DNA of 64,000 nt from Bacillus gobiensis (GCF_001278705.1 NZ_CP012600.1:3569417-3633416); one strand, 5' to 3'. Positions 44,339 to 56,810 are shown, counted from the first letter of the stretch. Numbers and translations are program-made. Notes: generated by a model not told the origin, from the letters alone.

Positions 44339-44617
44339 ATGAGAAAACAATGCAATATTACAATTAACAGTGTTACCGGCGGCGGGGTTGTTAATTTTGG
44401 CGGGGCTTATAAAATCTCTCCTGTTACTTTCACAAAAACTGTATCGTCAGCAGAGGGAAACTCTGTACAGGGGAACACGACAGAGGAAATGCCAATGGAC
44501 GAAGCATCTGGAGAAGTTATGGTTAATTCAAACACCCGCGGTTTCAAAACAAAAGAAATCGTTTATAATCAAGGAAACAGTGATAATGCTTTAAGAGTTA
44601 CAATAAGAAAGGAATAA
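44339..44617 (+). CDS. GerPA/GerPF-like spore protein
   Basis: The 92-aa protein begins with the GerP-type pattern (INSVTGGGVVNFGGAYKISP) shared by the small GerPA/GerPF proteins that let nutrients pass the spore coat. The second half (GEVMVNSNTRGFKTKEIVYNQ) is not typical of that family. AGAGGAGG precedes the ATG. It lies 3 bp before yabB but after the yabA terminator. In B. subtilis yabA is followed directly by yabB, so this gene is an addition. Confidence 0.6.
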   Translation: MRKQCNITINSVTGGGVVNFGGAYKISPVTFTKTVSSAEGNSVQGNTTEEMPMDEASGEVMVNSNTRGFKTKEIVYNQGNSDNALRVTIRKE

Positions 44618-44620
44618 TAT

Positions 44621-45361
44621 ATGGTTGTATTACGAGATGATGAAAGATTGGATTATTTGCTGGCAGAGAATATGAAAATTGTTCAAAGCCCTAGTGTTTT
44701 TGCTTTTTCACTTGATGCCGTACTGCTGTCAAAATTCGTGTATGTTCCGATTCAAAAAGGAAAAATCATCGATTTATGTACAGGCAATGGCATTGTCCCG
44801 CTTTTGCTCAGCACTCGGACAAAAGCGGAAATCATCGGAGTCGAATTGCAGGAGCGGCTCTATGATATGGCAGTAAGAAGCGTGGGGTACAATGGATTGC
44901 AGCATCAAATTGGTTTGATTCAGGATGACCTGAAAAATATGCCGGTTGTTTTAGGTCATAATAAATATGATGTAGTTACGTGCAATCCTCCGTATTTTAA
45001 GACACCGAATCAAGAAGAAAGAAACCTGAACGAGCACTTGGCTATTGCGCGGCACGAGATTCATTGTACGTTGGAAGATGTCATTCGGGTGGGCAGCAAA
45101 CTGCTGAAGCAGGGCGGAAAGCTTGCTCTAGTCCATCGCCCCGGACGGCTGATTGAAATATTTGAACTGATGAAGGCATATCAAATCGAACCAAAACGTG
45201 TTAGATTTGTCTATCCCCGAGAGGGAAAAGAAGCGAATACGATCTTGGTTGAAGGGATCAAAGCCGGAAAACCGGACCTTAAGATCTTGCCCCCGTTATT
45301 TGTGTATACGGATAAAAATGAATATACACCTGAAGTCAGGACGATTCTATATGGAGAATAA
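44621..45361 (+). CDS. yabB: tRNA1(Val) (adenine-N6)-methyltransferase family protein YabB
   Basis: The 246-aa Rossmann-fold methyltransferase has the SAM motif [14 protein letters not shown] and the N6-adenine catalytic motif CNPPYF. It is related to TrmN6, which modifies A37 of tRNA-Val. It overlaps yazA by 11 bp. Confidence 0.94.
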   Translation: MVVLRDDERLDYLLAENMKIVQSPSVFAFSLDAVLLSKFVYVPIQKGKIIDLCTGNGIVPLLLSTRTKAEIIGVELQERLYDMAVRSVGYNGLQHQIGLIQDDLKNMPVVLGHNKYDVVTCNPPYFKTPNQEERNLNEHLAIARHEIHCTLEDVIRVGSKLLKQGGKLALVHRPGRLIEIFELMKAYQIEPKRVRFVYPREGKEANTILVEGIKAGKPDLKILPPLFVYTDKNEYTPEVRTILYGE

Positions 45362-45620
45362 TCACTTTTTTTATGTGCTGCTTTGTGGAGATGGCAGCTT
45401 TTATGCAGGCTATACGAATGATCTGGACAAGCGATTGAAAGTACATAATAAAGGGAAAGGGGCAAAATATACGAGAGCCAGACTCCCTGTTTCCTTGGTA
45501 CATAGCGAAGCTTATCCAACTAAACAAGAAGCGATGCAAATGGAATATCATTTCAAAACACTATCGCGAAAAAAGAAAGAACGATATTTGGAAGCGAGAA
45601 GGGAGGCAGTCAGCGAATGA
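45351..45620 (+). CDS. yazA: GIY-YIG domain protein YazA
   Basis: The 89-aa protein has the nuclease motifs [16 protein letters not shown] and a conserved Glu region ([12 protein letters not shown]). UPF0213 family; its target is not known. The start is the ATG at 45351 (MENNHFFYV); a longer frame would lie mostly within yabB. Confidence 0.94.
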   Translation: MENNHFFYVLLCGDGSFYAGYTNDLDKRLKVHNKGKGAKYTRARLPVSLVHSEAYPTKQEAMQMEYHFKTLSRKKKERYLEARREAVSE

Positions 45621-46492
45621 AAAGCCAAAAAAGTTTTAACGGCCATTCTGATATGGGGACTTTGTTTCTGGTTCCAACGCCTATAGGCAATTTGGAGGAT
45701 ATGACCTTTCGCGCTGTAGACACGTTAAAAACAGTGGATTATATTGCAGCAGAAGATACGAGACAAACGAAGAAGCTGTGCCATGTTTACGACATTGAGA
45801 CCCCGCTTGTCAGCTACCATGAGCATAACAAAGAATCCAGCGGACATAAAATCATCGAATGGCTGAAAGAAGATAAAAATATCGCACTAGTCAGCGATGC
45901 TGGAATGCCGACGATTTCCGATCCAGGAAGAGAAATCGTCAGAGAATATGTATCGATTGGCGGAAACGTGGTCCCGCTGCCCGGAGCCAATGCAGCTCTC
46001 ACAGCCTTGATCGCGTCAGGTATTTCTCCTCAGCCATTTCTTTTTTTCGGTTTTCTGGACAGGTCGAAGAAAACGAAGAAAAAACAACTGGATGAGTTAA
46101 AAGACCGTGAAGAAACGCTTATTTTTTATGAGGCGCCACATCGTTTAAAAGAAACCCTAACGTTTATTCATGACCATTTGGGGAATCGTCAAATCACGGT
46201 ATCAAGAGAGCTGACAAAAAAATTTGAAGAATTTATCCGGGGCACGGCTGAAGAGCTAAAGGATTGGGCGGCAAATGAAACGATTCGCGGTGAATTTTGC
46301 CTTGTTGTAGAAGGTTCACAACAAAAGAGCGAGCAAACATCGGCATGGTGGGATGAATTAACCGAGATCGAGCATGTCGAACATTACATCCAGCTGGGCT
46401 GTTCGACGAAAGAAGCCGTCAAAAATGCCGCAACGGACCGCGATATTCCAAAACGAGCAGTATATGATGCCTATCACATACGAAATAAATAA
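45617..46492 (+). CDS. rsmI: 16S rRNA (cytidine1402-2'-O)-methyltransferase
   Basis: The 291-aa tetrapyrrole-methylase-fold enzyme has LVPTPIGNLEDMTFRA, DTRQTKKL and SDAGMPTISDPG, all hallmark motifs. It overlaps yazA by 4 bp. Confidence 0.96.
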   Translation: MKSQKSFNGHSDMGTLFLVPTPIGNLEDMTFRAVDTLKTVDYIAAEDTRQTKKLCHVYDIETPLVSYHEHNKESSGHKIIEWLKEDKNIALVSDAGMPTISDPGREIVREYVSIGGNVVPLPGANAALTALIASGISPQPFLFFGFLDRSKKTKKKQLDELKDREETLIFYEAPHRLKETLTFIHDHLGNRQITVSRELTKKFEEFIRGTAEELKDWAANETIRGEFCLVVEGSQQKSEQTSAWWDELTEIEHVEHYIQLGCSTKEAVKNAATDRDIPKRAVYDAYHIRNK

Positions 46493-46496
46493 AAAA

Positions 46497-46546
46497 GATC
46501 GCTCTCAGGAGTTGCGTACAACTGGCTGAGAGCGGTCTTTTTTTAT
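46497..46546. terminator. Bidirectional terminator between rsmI and abrB
   Basis: GATCGCTCTCAG pairs with CTGAGAGCGGTC. There is a T run on the plus side and an A run before it that serves the minus strand. Confidence 0.88.
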
Positions 46547-46554
46547 GTTTTATC

Positions 46555-46839
46555 TTATTTTGATGATTGAAGCTTGTTTTGGATTTCGCTGATAATCAAT
46601 TCTGCACCTTCGCGGCTAAGAACCAATTTTCCTTCAGCAAGGTTCAAGTTATCATCAGAAACTTCACCAGTCACCTGACAAGTCATGTTTGGTTTGTATT
46701 TTTTAAGAATGATTTTTTCATCATCCACGTAGATTTCAAGAGCATCTTTTTCTGCAATTCCAAGAGTGCGGCGTAATTCAATCGGAATAACCACACGGCC
46801 TAATTCATCAACTTTACGTACAATTCCTGTAGATTTCAT
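46555..46839 (-). CDS. abrB: Transition-state regulator AbrB
   Basis: The 94-aa DNA-binding protein represses many post-exponential genes, including spoVG and bacteriocin loci in Bacillus. The N-terminal swapped-hairpin domain (KSTGIVRKVDELGRVVIPIE) is nearly invariant. The start at 46839 follows GGGAGGAG. Its promoter and Spo0A boxes are listed separately. Confidence 0.98.
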   Translation of the reverse strand: MKSTGIVRKVDELGRVVIPIELRRTLGIAEKDALEIYVDDEKIILKKYKPNMTCQVTGEVSDDNLNLAEGKLVLSREGAELIISEIQNKLQSSK

Positions 46840-46876
46840 ATGTTTTCTCCTCCCAAGAGTCATTTATTTTTTGTTC

Positions 46877-46893
46877 TTCGTCATTATTCGACA
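46877..46893 (-). promoter_or_regulatory. Tandem Spo0A boxes downstream of the abrB promoter
   Basis: On the minus strand TGTCGAA (46893-46887) and TGACGAA (46883-46877) lie 10 bp apart, matching the 0A box TGNCGAA. They are about 20 nt beyond the -10 element, the arrangement through which Spo0A~P represses abrB. Confidence 0.8.
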
Positions 46894-46909
46894 AATTCCT
46901 TACCCTATA

Positions 46910-46938
46910 AGAATAACAGGGTTTCCAATAAACGTCAA
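46910..46938 (-). promoter_or_regulatory. abrB promoter
   Basis: On the minus strand TTGACG (46938-46933), a 17-nt spacer and TATTCT (46915-46910). Confidence 0.75.
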
Positions 46939-47268
46939 TCATTTAATCTTCTATAGTTTGTAAAAACTAGATCTTAAAGTAAAAAAGCATTTAAAACCTT
47001 TATACTACAGGGTTTTTCTTTTTTCAATGATATAAACTTCACCAATTCGAGATAAACAAAAATCAAGACTTTCGAACTAAAGATATTTTTGTTTGTTGTT
47101 TTTTACGACATTATTCGACAAAAAAATAGGTTTTCTGTCTTATTTTTTAAAAAAATTTGAAAAAGGGCTTTTTATCAAAAGTGTCTGTCATGTATATTTC
47201 CTTGAACTTAAAGGCTAAGATGGTATCATATAAGAAGAGTTAAAAAAACAAATATAATATAAAATTAT
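46939..47268. other. abrB-metS intergenic region
   Basis: This is an AT-rich region with no gene. It holds a second pair of 0A-like boxes on the minus strand (TGTCGAA at 47120-47114 and TGTCGTA at 47110-47104) 10 bp apart, and a likely metS promoter further right. No T-box stem I or core was found. Confidence 0.6.
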
Positions 47269-47300
47269 GCGCTCTCGTCCTTCGGGCGGGAGTTTTTGGC
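47269..47300 (+). terminator. Attenuator-like hairpin in the metS leader
   Basis: CTCTCGTCC-TTCG-GGCGGGAG followed by TTTTT, 80 nt before metS. Its form is that of T-box leader terminators, but no T-box core precedes it. Confidence 0.65.
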
Positions 47301-47328
47301 GAATCATTTAGAAAGAATGCCTGTCTGA

Positions 47329-49368
<2,040 letters not shown>

Positions 49369-49384
49369 GCTTATTAGAACATAC

Positions 49385-49436
49385 GCAAAAGGTGTTTCAC
49401 GTGTAACATTTCGTCGAACACCTTTTGTTTTTTGTC
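49385..49436 (+). terminator. metS terminator
   Basis: CAAAAGGTGTT pairs with AACACCTTTTG, followed by TTTTTTG. Confidence 0.85.
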
Positions 49437-49460
49437 TAAAGAAGAAAGGAGAAGCTTTTT

Positions 49461-50228
49461 ATGCTATTTGATACACATGTTCATTTAAATGCAGATCAAT
49501 ATAATGAGGATGTAAATGAAGTCATTGAACGGGCGCGTGATGCCGGAGTAGAAAAGATGGTTGTTGTGGGATTTGATCGTCCTACCATCGAAAAAGCTAT
49601 GAAGTTGATTGAGGAATATTCCTTTCTTTATGCAGCTATAGGCTGGCATCCTGTCGATGCGATTGATATGAAGGATGAGGATTTGAAATGGATAAAGGAG
49701 CTTACCGCTCATCCTAAGGTTGTTGCCATTGGTGAAATGGGTCTTGATTATCATTGGGACAAGTCACCAAAAGATATTCAAAAAACAGTTTTTCGTAAAC
49801 AGATTGCCCTTGCCAAAGAAGTGAAATTGCCGATTATTATTCATAACCGGGATGCAACCGAGGATGTTGTTGCCATTCTTGAAGAAGAAGGCGCAAGCGA
49901 GGTAGGGGGAATTATGCATTGTTATAGCGGAAGTATTGAAATCGCCCAGAAATGTATGGATATGAATTTTTACATCTCCTTTGGCGGTCCTGTTACGTTT
50001 AAAAATGCTAAAAAACCTAAGGAAGTTGCAAAAGAAATTCCTTTCGATCGGCTTTTGATTGAGACGGATTGCCCTTATTTAACACCTCATCCATTTAGAG
50101 GAAAAAGAAACGAACCAGGGTATGTTAAATATATTGCAGAACAAATCGCGGAATTAAAAGGCGTTTCATATGCAGAAATTGCGAAAATTACTACAAAAAA
50201 TGCTGAAAAAATTTTCTCTATAAAATGA
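49461..50228 (+). CDS. yabD: TatD-family metal-dependent deoxyribonuclease YabD
   Basis: The 255-aa TIM-barrel hydrolase has metal ligands in DTHVHLNAD, GEMGLDYHWDKS, HNRDA, MHCYSG and ETDCPYLTPHP. TatD enzymes are 3'-5' exonucleases with proofreading-like roles. Confidence 0.95.
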   Translation: MLFDTHVHLNADQYNEDVNEVIERARDAGVEKMVVVGFDRPTIEKAMKLIEEYSFLYAAIGWHPVDAIDMKDEDLKWIKELTAHPKVVAIGEMGLDYHWDKSPKDIQKTVFRKQIALAKEVKLPIIIHNRDATEDVVAILEEEGASEVGGIMHCYSGSIEIAQKCMDMNFYISFGGPVTFKNAKKPKEVAKEIPFDRLLIETDCPYLTPHPFRGKRNEPGYVKYIAEQIAELKGVSYAEIAKITTKNAEKIFSIK

Positions 50229-50405
50229 CAGCATTCGATGTAATTTCCTGGATGTGCTCGTCCTTTTTTTCTATATTACAAAAAAGTTCTACACGCCGAT
50301 TCTCTTTCATAGGATAAGTTTGTCGACAACTCTTTCTTTCCTTTTCTAGTTAATTTTTGCATAATAGAGGGTGCATTTGGCTTATAGTGTAAGTAATTAG
50401 GAGGG

Positions 50406-50434
50406 TTGACAGGGTTGACGATACTATATATAAT
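50406..50434 (+). promoter_or_regulatory. yabE promoter
   Basis: TTGACA at 50406-50411, a 17-nt spacer and TATAAT at 50429-50434, about 40 nt before the start; both elements are consensus. Confidence 0.8.
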
Positions 50435-50473
50435 CTCTCCGAGGAGAAGGAGGCGTTTTTCATCGTACAAAAA

Positions 50474-51682
50474 ATGAAAAAGCTGTTTTCCGTAAAGCTA
50501 AGTAAAAGCAAAGTTATTCTGCTTGCTGCGTCCTTGCTTATTATAGGCAGCGGAACCGCCTATGGAACTCATGAGCTTACGAAACAATCAGTCTCTGTTT
50601 CTATTAACGGCAAAAAGCAGCAGCTGAGAACTCATGCTAATACAGTGGGAGAGCTTCTGGAAAGCCAAGGGGTTTCCACGAGAAGTGAAGATAAAATCTC
50701 TCCAGCAATACAAACGAAGCTGGAAAACAATATGAAAGTTGCATATGTATCTTCAAAGCCTGTCCAGCTTACAGTGGATGGCCAAAAGGAAACGATATGG
50801 ACAACTGCAGAAACGGTAGATGATTTTCTTGCCGAGCAAAAGCTCGCTCTGGGTGATCACGATCAAGTGCAGCCTTCAAAAGATAAAAAGCTTACTGAAG
50901 ATGCCAAGCTTACGATCAATAAGGCTTTTCAAATAAAGCTAAGTGATGCCGGGAAAGAAAAGCAGCTATGGACGACTTCGACTACGGTCGCTGACTTTTT
51001 AAAGCAACATGATTTGGAACTAAGTGATATGGATAAAATCGAACCTTCATTGGACGAAAAATTAACAGCAGATCATAAGGTTACAATAACTCGAATCGAA
51101 AAAGTCACCGATGTAGTGGAAGAAAAGCTCGCCTATCAAGTGAAAAGAAAAGAAGATCGTTCACTTGAAACAGGGAAAGAAAAAGTTGTTCAAAAAGGAA
51201 AAGAAGGCACCCTGAAAAAGCATTATGACGTTGTTAAGGAAAACGGTAAAGAGGTTTCCAGAAAACTTGTAAAAGAAGAATCTGGAGACGACAGTATAGA
51301 TAAAATTGTTGCTGTAGGAACGAAGGATAAGAAAAACCAAGTAGTTGCCACAGCAGAAAAAAATCCGGTGTCGAGAAGCAGTAATTCTACCGGAAAAGAA
51401 TATTATGTTACATCCACGGCATATACAGCAAGCTGTTCGGGATGTTCAGGCCGTACGGCTACCGGAATTGACTTGAAAAATAATCCAGGTGCCAAAGTAA
51501 TCGCGGTTGACCCGAGTTTTATTCCATTAGGAACCAAAGTGCATGTAGAAGGCTATGGCTATGCCATTGCAGCTGATACAGGTTCGGCAATCAAGGGAAG
51601 TAAAATCGATGTGTTTTTCCCTGATAAGTCCACTGCGTATCGCTGGGGAAATAAGCAAGTGAAAATAAAAGTACTTAAGTAA
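50474..51682 (+). CDS. yabE: Cell-wall-binding autolysin-like protein YabE
   Basis: The 402-aa exported protein belongs to the resuscitation-promoting-factor/Sps group. A signal-anchor (about 12-33) is followed by three DUF348 repeats (each with VSINGKKQQL/VTVDGQKETIWT-type strands), a G5 domain (about 205-285) and a C-terminal 3D domain with catalytic Asp residues (TSTAYTASCSGCSG, VIAVDPSFIPLGT, AADTGSAIKGSKIDVF). It should cut or remodel peptidoglycan. It starts at ATG 50474. GGAGG is about 19 nt upstream, so an unusual earlier start is possible. Confidence 0.92.
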   Translation: MKKLFSVKLSKSKVILLAASLLIIGSGTAYGTHELTKQSVSVSINGKKQQLRTHANTVGELLESQGVSTRSEDKISPAIQTKLENNMKVAYVSSKPVQLTVDGQKETIWTTAETVDDFLAEQKLALGDHDQVQPSKDKKLTEDAKLTINKAFQIKLSDAGKEKQLWTTSTTVADFLKQHDLELSDMDKIEPSLDEKLTADHKVTITRIEKVTDVVEEKLAYQVKRKEDRSLETGKEKVVQKGKEGTLKKHYDVVKENGKEVSRKLVKEESGDDSIDKIVAVGTKDKKNQVVATAEKNPVSRSSNSTGKEYYVTSTAYTASCSGCSGRTATGIDLKNNPGAKVIAVDPSFIPLGTKVHVEGYGYAIAADTGSAIKGSKIDVFFPDKSTAYRWGNKQVKIKVLK

Positions 51683-51688
51683 TCGATT

Positions 51689-51717
51689 CAGAGGGATTTT
51701 GCACCCTCTGTTTTTTT
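51689..51717 (+). terminator. yabE terminator
   Basis: CAGAGGG pairs with CCCTCTG, followed by TTTTTTT. Confidence 0.9.
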
Positions 51718-51901
51718 CGTTATAATGAATGGAGCTTTTCGAGTTTCTAGTAATTAGACGATCCATCAGAGAAAAAGTTTCATTTTTTTCTCGATTTTTT
51801 CAATTTTATTTCAAATATTAAATTATTCGCGTGAAATGGCTGTCCCAAAGCGGGGAATGAAAAGATAAGCTTTAGGCTTCATTCGGTAGACGGAGGAATA
51901 T

Positions 51902-53330
<1,429 letters not shown>

Positions 53331-53337
53331 GATCCTG

Positions 53338-53463
53338 ATGAAAAAGGTATTGTCCTTTCTGGCTTTATTAGCGAGAATGCCGCTAAGCTGCAGAAAATGG
53401 ACAGTACCGTTTTTGTTAGTTTTAGAGTTTGGATTATTGGAACAAATCCGACTATTCTTGTAA
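53338..53463 (+). CDS. Possible 41-aa peptide after ksgA
   Basis: The frame MKKVLSFLALLARMPLSCR... ends FGLLEQIRLFL and is amphipathic to hydrophobic. TAGGATCCTG offers only a weak ribosome binding site. It may be chance coding in the 230-bp gap; conservation would decide. Confidence 0.2.
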   Translation: MKKVLSFLALLARMPLSCRKWTVPFLLVLEFGLLEQIRLFL

Positions 53464-53559
53464 GCTTAGTTGTTGACCCTGCTTCCTGATATGTATAAAA
53501 TGAATATCGCTGTTAAATTAATTAACAAATAAATTGAAATAGAAGGAGGTTTTTTTGTC

Positions 53560-54954
53560 ATGGATACATTTTTCATTCTGCTTAATATTGTAATCATGCT
53601 TGCCATTGTCGGACTCTTACTTTATATGCAAAAAAAGCATGTTTCCTTTACAAAGCGTGTATTTACCGGACTGATATTGGGTATCGTCCTCGGAGCATAT
53701 CTGCAGGTCGTATTCGGTCCGGAATCATTTGTAACAGTGACAACTACAGATTGGTACAGCATTGCAGCAGATGGATATGTCAACTTATTAATGATGATCG
53801 TGATGCCGTTAGTACTAGTATCGATCATTCAATCCATTACGAACCTGAAAAATTCCGCTGATTTTGGAAAAATGTCAGCATGGATTATCGGAATACTTGT
53901 CGCAACAGCGATGATTGCTGCAGCAGTTGGGATAGCCAGTGCTTCAGTATTCCAATTAGATGCAGGCGAAATAGAGATTGGCCAGGCTGAGACGGAGCGA
54001 GGAGAAGCGCTTCAGGAGAAACTCGGCGGGATTCAGGACTTAACAACGCCGCAAAAAATTCTCAGCTTTCTTCCGGCAAATCCATTCCTTGATTTAACGG
54101 GTCAGCGGGCGACATCCACCATTGCCGTTGTAATCTTTGGAATTATTGTTGGGATAGCCGTTCTCGGATTAAGAAGGAAGAAACCCGAGGAAGCGGAGCG
54201 TTTCTCGGGCATGGTGAATGCCGTTTATGCGGTTGTGATGCGTATTGTGACGCTTGTGCTGAGACTTACCCCAATTGGTATTTTGGGCCTGATGGCAAAT
54301 ACGGTAGCGAGCACAGATATCAATGGAATTGTTGAGCTTGGGAAGTTTGTCATTGCTTCCTATGCAGCACTTGCCGCCATGTTTATCATCCATCTCATCA
54401 TTCTGGCTATATCCGGACTAAATCCGTTTATGTTTGTTCGGAAGGTACTGCCTGTTTTAGGATTTTCCTTTACTTCGCGTTCCAGTGCAGCGACGATCCC
54501 GCTGAATATCGATGCACAAAAAAATCGATTGGGTGTCCATGAAGGGATTGCTAATATGTCAGCTTCATTTGGTGCGACCATTGGTCAAAACGGCTGCGCA
54601 GGTATTTACCCGGCCATGCTTGCAATGATGATCGCGCCAACTCAAGGAATTGATGTGACTTCACCGTCCTTTCTGATCCAATTGATTTTAATCGTCGGCA
54701 TCAGTTCCTTTGGTGTAGCCGGTGTTGGAGGAGGAGCAACATTTGCAGCATTGATCGTTCTTTCCTCAATGAACTTGCCAGTGGCTTTGGCAGGTTTGCT
54801 GATTTCGGTTGAACCGCTCATTGATATGGGAAGAACAGCCTTAAACGTAAACGATAGCATGCTGTCCGGTACGTTGGCTTCCAAATTTACGAAAAAGCTC
54901 GATGTTGAAACATACAATAGCCGGGATGCAATCAGTGGAGAGACAGTAAACTGA
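53560..54954 (+). CDS. tcyP: L-cystine/sodium symporter TcyP
   Basis: The 464-aa member of the dicarboxylate/amino acid:cation symporter family has a serine-rich reentrant loop (FSFTSRSSAATIPLN) and a second reentrant segment (SSFGVAGVGGG). Length and sequence agree with B. subtilis TcyP, the high-affinity cystine importer. AGAAGGAGG precedes the ATG. In B. subtilis tcyP is elsewhere; here it splits ksgA from yabG. A near-palindrome GTTAAATTAATTAAC at about 53513-53527 precedes it and could be an operator. Confidence 0.93.
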   Translation: MDTFFILLNIVIMLAIVGLLLYMQKKHVSFTKRVFTGLILGIVLGAYLQVVFGPESFVTVTTTDWYSIAADGYVNLLMMIVMPLVLVSIIQSITNLKNSADFGKMSAWIIGILVATAMIAAAVGIASASVFQLDAGEIEIGQAETERGEALQEKLGGIQDLTTPQKILSFLPANPFLDLTGQRATSTIAVVIFGIIVGIAVLGLRRKKPEEAERFSGMVNAVYAVVMRIVTLVLRLTPIGILGLMANTVASTDINGIVELGKFVIASYAALAAMFIIHLIILAISGLNPFMFVRKVLPVLGFSFTSRSSAATIPLNIDAQKNRLGVHEGIANMSASFGATIGQNGCAGIYPAMLAMMIAPTQGIDVTSPSFLIQLILIVGISSFGVAGVGGGATFAALIVLSSMNLPVALAGLLISVEPLIDMGRTALNVNDSMLSGTLASKFTKKLDVETYNSRDAISGETVN

Positions 54955-55012
54955 TTGATAAGTGAGCATGGTAAGAAAAAAAGATAGAATTACGAAAAAA
55001 GCAAAATGTTCG

Positions 55013-55047
55013 AATAAGCGCATCCCCAGTGGTGCGCTGTTTTTTTG
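55013..55047 (+). terminator. tcyP terminator
   Basis: AGCGCATCCCC pairs with GGTGCGCT, followed by TTTTTTT. Confidence 0.8.
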
Positions 55048-55061
55048 TTGAGGAGGTTTAT

Positions 55062-55148
55062 ATGCCACTTCACGCGACATATGAGCTTTTCACCTGCAGA
55101 AACGACGCCTATATTAATCACCTTCTTCTTCCGGCTGACATAGGCTAG
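55062..55148 (+). CDS. Possible 28-aa peptide upstream of yabG
   Basis: The frame reads MPLHATYELFTCRNDAYINH and ends PADIG. GAGGAGG lies 6 nt before the ATG, an excellent ribosome binding site. The peptide is not recognised; it may be the relic of a longer gene or a leader peptide. Nothing else is visible between tcyP and yabG. Confidence 0.3.
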   Translation: MPLHATYELFTCRNDAYINHLLLPADIG

Positions 55149-55288
55149 ATAAGAACTTCATCCCGCTTTAACAGGCAGTTTCTTCGCTAATGACAAGGAT
55201 AACTGCCAGTTAGTGTCTGATAAGATCGAGCAGTGGGGATGTAAAGTTTTCCTTATAGTAGAGGGAGTATAGGTGTGGAGTGAAAAGC

Positions 55289-56176
55289 ATGCAATTTCAA
55301 ATAGGTGACCTGGTAACACGCAAATCCTATCACGGTGATATTGTTTTTCGCATTATTTCAATCGAACGCCTGGAAACAGGGAAATGGATTGCCATGCTTC
55401 ATGGCGATGAGTACAGACTAGTTGCTGATGCTGAATTCACTGACTTACAGACGATCAAAAAAGAAGAGCAGCTAGTCAGAAAGCGAGAGAATGATTTGAG
55501 GTTAAGTGAATCGCTGGATTTGCTTAAACAAGATTATAAGCTTTCGCGGGAAAAGCACGAATATCAAGCTACCGGCCGCTACAGGCATCAAGAGCACTAT
55601 TTTAGTATGCCGGGAAAGGTGCTTCATTTAGATGGCGATTCGGTGTATTTAAATAAGTGTCTGGCCGTTTACGAAAAAATCGGTGTTCCCGTTTTTGGCA
55701 TTCATTGTGATGAAAAAAAGATGCCTCTCATCATAGAGGGACTGCTTGATAAATACCGTCCGGATATATTGGTGGTCACCGGCCACGACGCTTATTCCAA
55801 ACAAAAAGGCAGCATTGACGATATCAATGCATACAGACATTCAAAGCATTTTGTCCAAACAGTGCAAAAAGCGAGAAAAAAAATACCTCACCTCGATCAG
55901 CTGGTCATTTTTGCCGGTGCGTGCCAATCCCACTTTGAATCACTTATTCGAGCTGGAGCTAACTTTGCCAGTTCGCCATCCCGAGTAAATATTCATGCGC
56001 TTGACCCTGTCTATATTGTGGCAAAGATCAGCTTCACCCCTTACCGTGAGCACATCAATGTATGGGATGTCCTGCGAAACACGCTTACAAGAGAAAAAGG
56101 GCTTGGCGGAATTGAAACAAAAGGGGTACTTAGGACGGGAATGCCGCTTCGGACAAACACGAATGCCTCACAATAG
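55289..56176 (+). CDS. yabG: Sporulation-specific protease YabG
   Basis: The 295-aa peptidase of family U57 processes coat proteins such as SpoIVA and YrbA (SafA) during coat assembly. It is full length, with the strongly conserved central block YRPDILVVTGHDAYSKQ and AGACQSHFESLIRAGANFA. The start is the ATG at 55289 (MQFQIGD), 8 nt after GTGGAG, rather than the GTG three codons upstream. Confidence 0.96.
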   Translation: MQFQIGDLVTRKSYHGDIVFRIISIERLETGKWIAMLHGDEYRLVADAEFTDLQTIKKEEQLVRKRENDLRLSESLDLLKQDYKLSREKHEYQATGRYRHQEHYFSMPGKVLHLDGDSVYLNKCLAVYEKIGVPVFGIHCDEKKMPLIIEGLLDKYRPDILVVTGHDAYSKQKGSIDDINAYRHSKHFVQTVQKARKKIPHLDQLVIFAGACQSHFESLIRAGANFASSPSRVNIHALDPVYIVAKISFTPYREHINVWDVLRNTLTREKGLGGIETKGVLRTGMPLRTNTNASQ

Positions 56177-56181
56177 AGCCA

Positions 56182-56215
56182 AAACCGCCTGACACGAAAC
56201 AGGCGGTTTTTACTA
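56182..56215 (+). terminator. yabG terminator
   Basis: AAACCGCCTG pairs with CAGGCGGTTT, followed by a short T run. Confidence 0.85.
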
Positions 56216-56306
56216 TTTAAAAAAGCAAATAAAAGAAACGTACATAATTGGAGGAAAATGTGGAAAAATATTGGCGAAAATCAAAATGTTTGTCAAAATA
56301 ATTTTA

Positions 56307-56376
56307 TTGACAATAGCTTATCAACGTTGATATAATTTAAATTTTATTTGACTAAATTAGGCTATTGTTGTATAAT
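56307..56376 (+). promoter_or_regulatory. Two tandem sigma-A promoters of veg
   Basis: The first is TTGACA 56307-56312 with TATAAT 56331-56336 (18-nt spacer). The second is TTGACT 56348-56353 with TATAAT 56371-56376 (17-nt spacer). This is the layout of the well-known strong veg promoter of B. subtilis. Confidence 0.88.
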
Positions 56377-56397
56377 GACCTTAGTGAGGTGGATGCA

Positions 56398-56664
56398 ATG
56401 GCGAAGTCGTTGTCCGATATCAAAAGATCGCTTGATGGTAATTTAGGAAAAAGGCTTACGTTAAAAGCAAACGGTGGCCGCCGAAAGACAATTGAGCGTT
56501 CGGGCATTTTAGCTGAGACGTACCCTTCAGTTTTTGTGATACAACTAGATCAAGAAGAAAATTCATTTGAACGAGTTTCATACAGCTATGCTGATATTCT
56601 GACTGAGACGGTAGAATTACGGTTCTCCGAAGATGCTTCGCTCAGTAGCATTTATGGGCAGTAA
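56398..56664 (+). CDS. veg: Veg protein
   Basis: The 88-aa protein is highly expressed in growing cells. In B. subtilis Veg stimulates biofilm formation by acting on SinR. The start is the ATG at 56398 ([13 protein letters not shown]) after GAGGTGG. The sequence is almost fully conserved over the first 75 residues and varies at the end. Confidence 0.96.
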   Translation: MAKSLSDIKRSLDGNLGKRLTLKANGGRRKTIERSGILAETYPSVFVIQLDQEENSFERVSYSYADILTETVELRFSEDASLSSIYGQ

Positions 56665-56810
56665 ACCATTTGGTTTGCTGCTTTTTGCTTTTTTCCGCGA
56701 ATACCCAATATTTTTCGGGGGAATTTCTCTGACTTCATGGAAAGCTAAAAGGGTCACTGTTATTAGAGTTGCACGAACTGTAAATAATTTCGTTAAAGGG
56801 GTTGTTTCGT

